NCBI GenBank assembly: GCA_937888765.1
Contig: CALASU010000040.1
Coordinates: 1-7,248 of the forward strand
Length of the DNA: 7,248 nt
DNA from: an uncultured Clostridia bacterium
GTDB lineage: Bacteria > Bacillota > Clostridia > Lachnospirales > Anaerotignaceae
Direction of reading: 5' to 3'
The notes under the pieces were generated by a model, which made no database searches, had not been told where the DNA came from, and worked only from the letters and a program-made list of their open reading frames with translations. Shown one piece after another: positions 5,880-7,248 of the stretch. Within the stretch, counting starts at the first letter, position 1. Each line of letters starts with the position of its first letter. Both the position numbers and the translations under genes were made by a program.

Positions 5880-5908
5880 TTGCTTTTTTGACAGCAAACT
5901 GCTATACT
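5880..5908 (+). promoter_or_regulatory. Probable promoter of topB
   Basis: The -10 box is TATACT (5903-5908) and the -35 box is TTGCTT (5880-5885), with a 17-bp spacer. A better-looking TTGACA at 5888-5893 is only 9 bp from this -10 and faces no good -10 at normal spacing. An inverted repeat, TTTGCT (5879-5884) with AGCAAA (5893-5898), overlaps the -35 and spacer. Confidence 0.6.
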
Positions 5909-5944
5909 GTTTTTCTGAGAATATGTGTCCAAAGGGGGAAGTAT

Positions 5945-7248
5945 ATGGGAAAAGTACTAATTATTGCCGAAAAAGCCTCTGTTGCAAGGGATATTGCTAA
6001 AGTGCTGGGGGTAAAAGAAAAAGGCGAAGGATGTCTGCTTGGAGAGAAATATGTGGTTTCGTGGGCGATCGGGCATCTGGTTACGCTTGCAGAGCCGGAA
6101 ACCTATGGAGAAGTATATAAAAAATGGAATTTATCCACACTGCCCATTCTTCCTGAAAAAATGGAACTGAAAGCCATTCCGAAAACGCGTCCGCAGCTGA
6201 AGATTCTGCATAAATGGATGAACAGCAAAGAGATCGACAGTATTATCTGTGCAACTGACAGCGGACGGGAAGGGGAATTGATTTTTCGATATATTTATGA
6301 AATTACGAAATGTAAAAAGCCGTTTGAACGTCTTTGGATTTCCAGTATGACAGAAGAAGCGATCCGAGAAGGCTTTGCAAATCTGAAAGACGGGAGAGAA
6401 TATGATAATCTGTATATTTCCGCAAAATGCCGCTCCGAAGCGGACTGGCTGGTTGGCATGAATGCGAGCCGTGCTTATACGGTGCAGTATGATTCGCTTC
6501 TGAGCATTGGACGCGTGCAGACCCCGACACTTGCGTTGATTGTACAAAGGCAGAAAGAAATCAATGCCTTTGTTTCTGAGCCGTATTTTGAAGTACAGGC
6601 GGATTTTGGAGGATATACAGGGCTTTGGATTGATGAAAAGGAGCAGAGCCGTATCCCGAAAGAAGAAACCGCAAAGGAAATTGCTAAAAAAGTAAACCAG
6701 AAGATGGCATTGATTGAAACGGTAGAAAAGGAAGAAAAGAAAATGCCGCCGCCGCTGCTTTATGATCTGACGGAGCTGCAGAGGGACTGTAACCGCCGTT
6801 TTGGATTTTCTGCGAAAAAAACGTTGGATATTGCCCAGACATTATATGAAAAGAAAAAAATGATTACCTATCCCAGAACGGACAGCCGTTATCTGAGTGA
6901 GGATATGAAAGGGAAAGTTTCTTCTACTGTGAAGCGACTGGAAGCATTGGCAGAATATCAGCTGTATGCACAGCCTTTGGTAAATGGGCTTTCTTTTACA
7001 AAACGAATCATTGATAATGCAAAGGTAACGGATCACCATGCCATTATCCCCACAGATACAAAACTGCGTCTGGATCATCTGACAGCAGAGGAATATAAGG
7101 TATTTTCTCTGGTTGCGGCAAGATTTCTGTCTGTGTTCTACCCTTATTATAGGTATGAAGTGACAAAGGTATATGCAAAAGCGGAAGGGGAACGTTTTCT
7201 GTCCAAAGGCATGGTGGTTCTGGATCAGGGCTGGCAGGAAGTGGAAAA
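5945..7248 (+). CDS. topB: DNA topoisomerase III (type IA), N-terminal part; 3' end outside window
   Basis: Topoisomerase III is a type IA enzyme that passes single strands through a transient 5'-phosphotyrosine break, resolving replication and recombination intermediates. About 434 codons are present and the frame is open to the window edge; full Firmicutes proteins are usually near 700 residues. The TOPRIM domain begins KVLIIAEKASVA (3-14, with catalytic Glu9) and continues with ATDSGREGELIF (103-114). Then come the SEADWLVGMNASRAYT region (164-179), SIGRVQTPTLALIV (187-200) and the active-site loop MITYPRTDSRYL (306-317), where Y309 is the nucleophile. VTDHHAIIPTD follows near 370. ATG 5945 is preceded by AGGGGG (5933-5938). 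The acidic motif reads D105-S-G-R-E, so the second Asp of the usual DxD is Gly, a substitution I recall from other Firmicutes TopB proteins. No conjugation genes are visible, so a chromosomal housekeeping copy is the simpler reading. Confidence 0.96.
   Translation, partial: MGKVLIIAEKASVARDIAKVLGVKEKGEGCLLGEKYVVSWAIGHLVTLAEPETYGEVYKKWNLSTLPILPEKMELKAIPKTRPQLKILHKWMNSKEIDSIICATDSGREGELIFRYIYEITKCKKPFERLWISSMTEEAIREGFANLKDGREYDNLYISAKCRSEADWLVGMNASRAYTVQYDSLLSIGRVQTPTLALIVQRQKEINAFVSEPYFEVQADFGGYTGLWIDEKEQSRIPKEETAKEIAKKVNQKMALIETVEKEEKKMPPPLLYDLTELQRDCNRRFGFSAKKTLDIAQTLYEKKKMITYPRTDSRYLSEDMKGKVSSTVKRLEALAEYQLYAQPLVNGLSFTKRIIDNAKVTDHHAIIPTDTKLRLDHLTAEEYKVFSLVAARFLSVFYPYYRYEVTKVYAKAEGERFLSKGMVVLDQGWQEVE

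Noticed and set aside
5888..5893. TTGACA as the topB -35 box
   Set aside because: It is only 9 bp from TATACT, and the sequence 17 bp downstream (5911-5916, TTTTCT) is a poor -10.
5614..6000. 128-codon plus-strand ORF across the degV 5' end and topB start
   Set aside because: It is antisense to degV, crosses two promoters and overlaps topB out of frame; no recognisable protein features.

Overview
The window is an ordinary stretch of a low-to-moderate GC Gram-positive (Firmicutes) chromosome, most likely a Clostridia/Lachnospirales-type gut anaerobe. This rests on a T-box riboswitch in front of pheS, a DegV lipid-binding protein, strong AGGAG-type ribosome sites and GC-rich palindromic intergenic repeats. 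The placement is inference; the sequence has no rRNA or other species marker.

Layout: (1) 1-650, the C-terminal half of rarA (+), cut by the window edge. (2) 651-1134, a 484-bp gap holding a sigma-A-type promoter, a phenylalanine-type T-box leader with its terminator, and a 134-bp palindromic repeat (copy 1). (3) 1135-2154 pheS and 2300-4699 pheT (+), the two subunits of phenylalanyl-tRNA synthetase, separated by an 81-bp half-length copy of the same repeat (copy 2). (4) 4700-4881, a third repeat copy followed by a bidirectional terminator. (5) 4882-5766 degV (-), convergent with pheST. (6) 5767-5944, a divergent promoter region. (7) 5945 to the end, topB (+), DNA topoisomerase III, cut by the window edge but containing the catalytic tyrosine.

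Functionally, pheS and pheT form one transcription unit whose readthrough should depend on uncharged tRNA-Phe binding the leader; the specifier UUC and the UGGU antiterminator bulge both fit tRNA-Phe. rarA and topB are genome-maintenance genes and degV is a lipid-binding protein; nothing ties them to pheST beyond position.

The least ordinary signal is the intergenic repeat: three same-orientation copies within 3.9 kb, each a chain of hairpins whose central stem differs completely in sequence yet stays perfectly paired. The copies end 4-11 bp before a ribosome site or terminator. I see no defence system, insertion sequence with a transposase, CRISPR array, tRNA or prophage gene.
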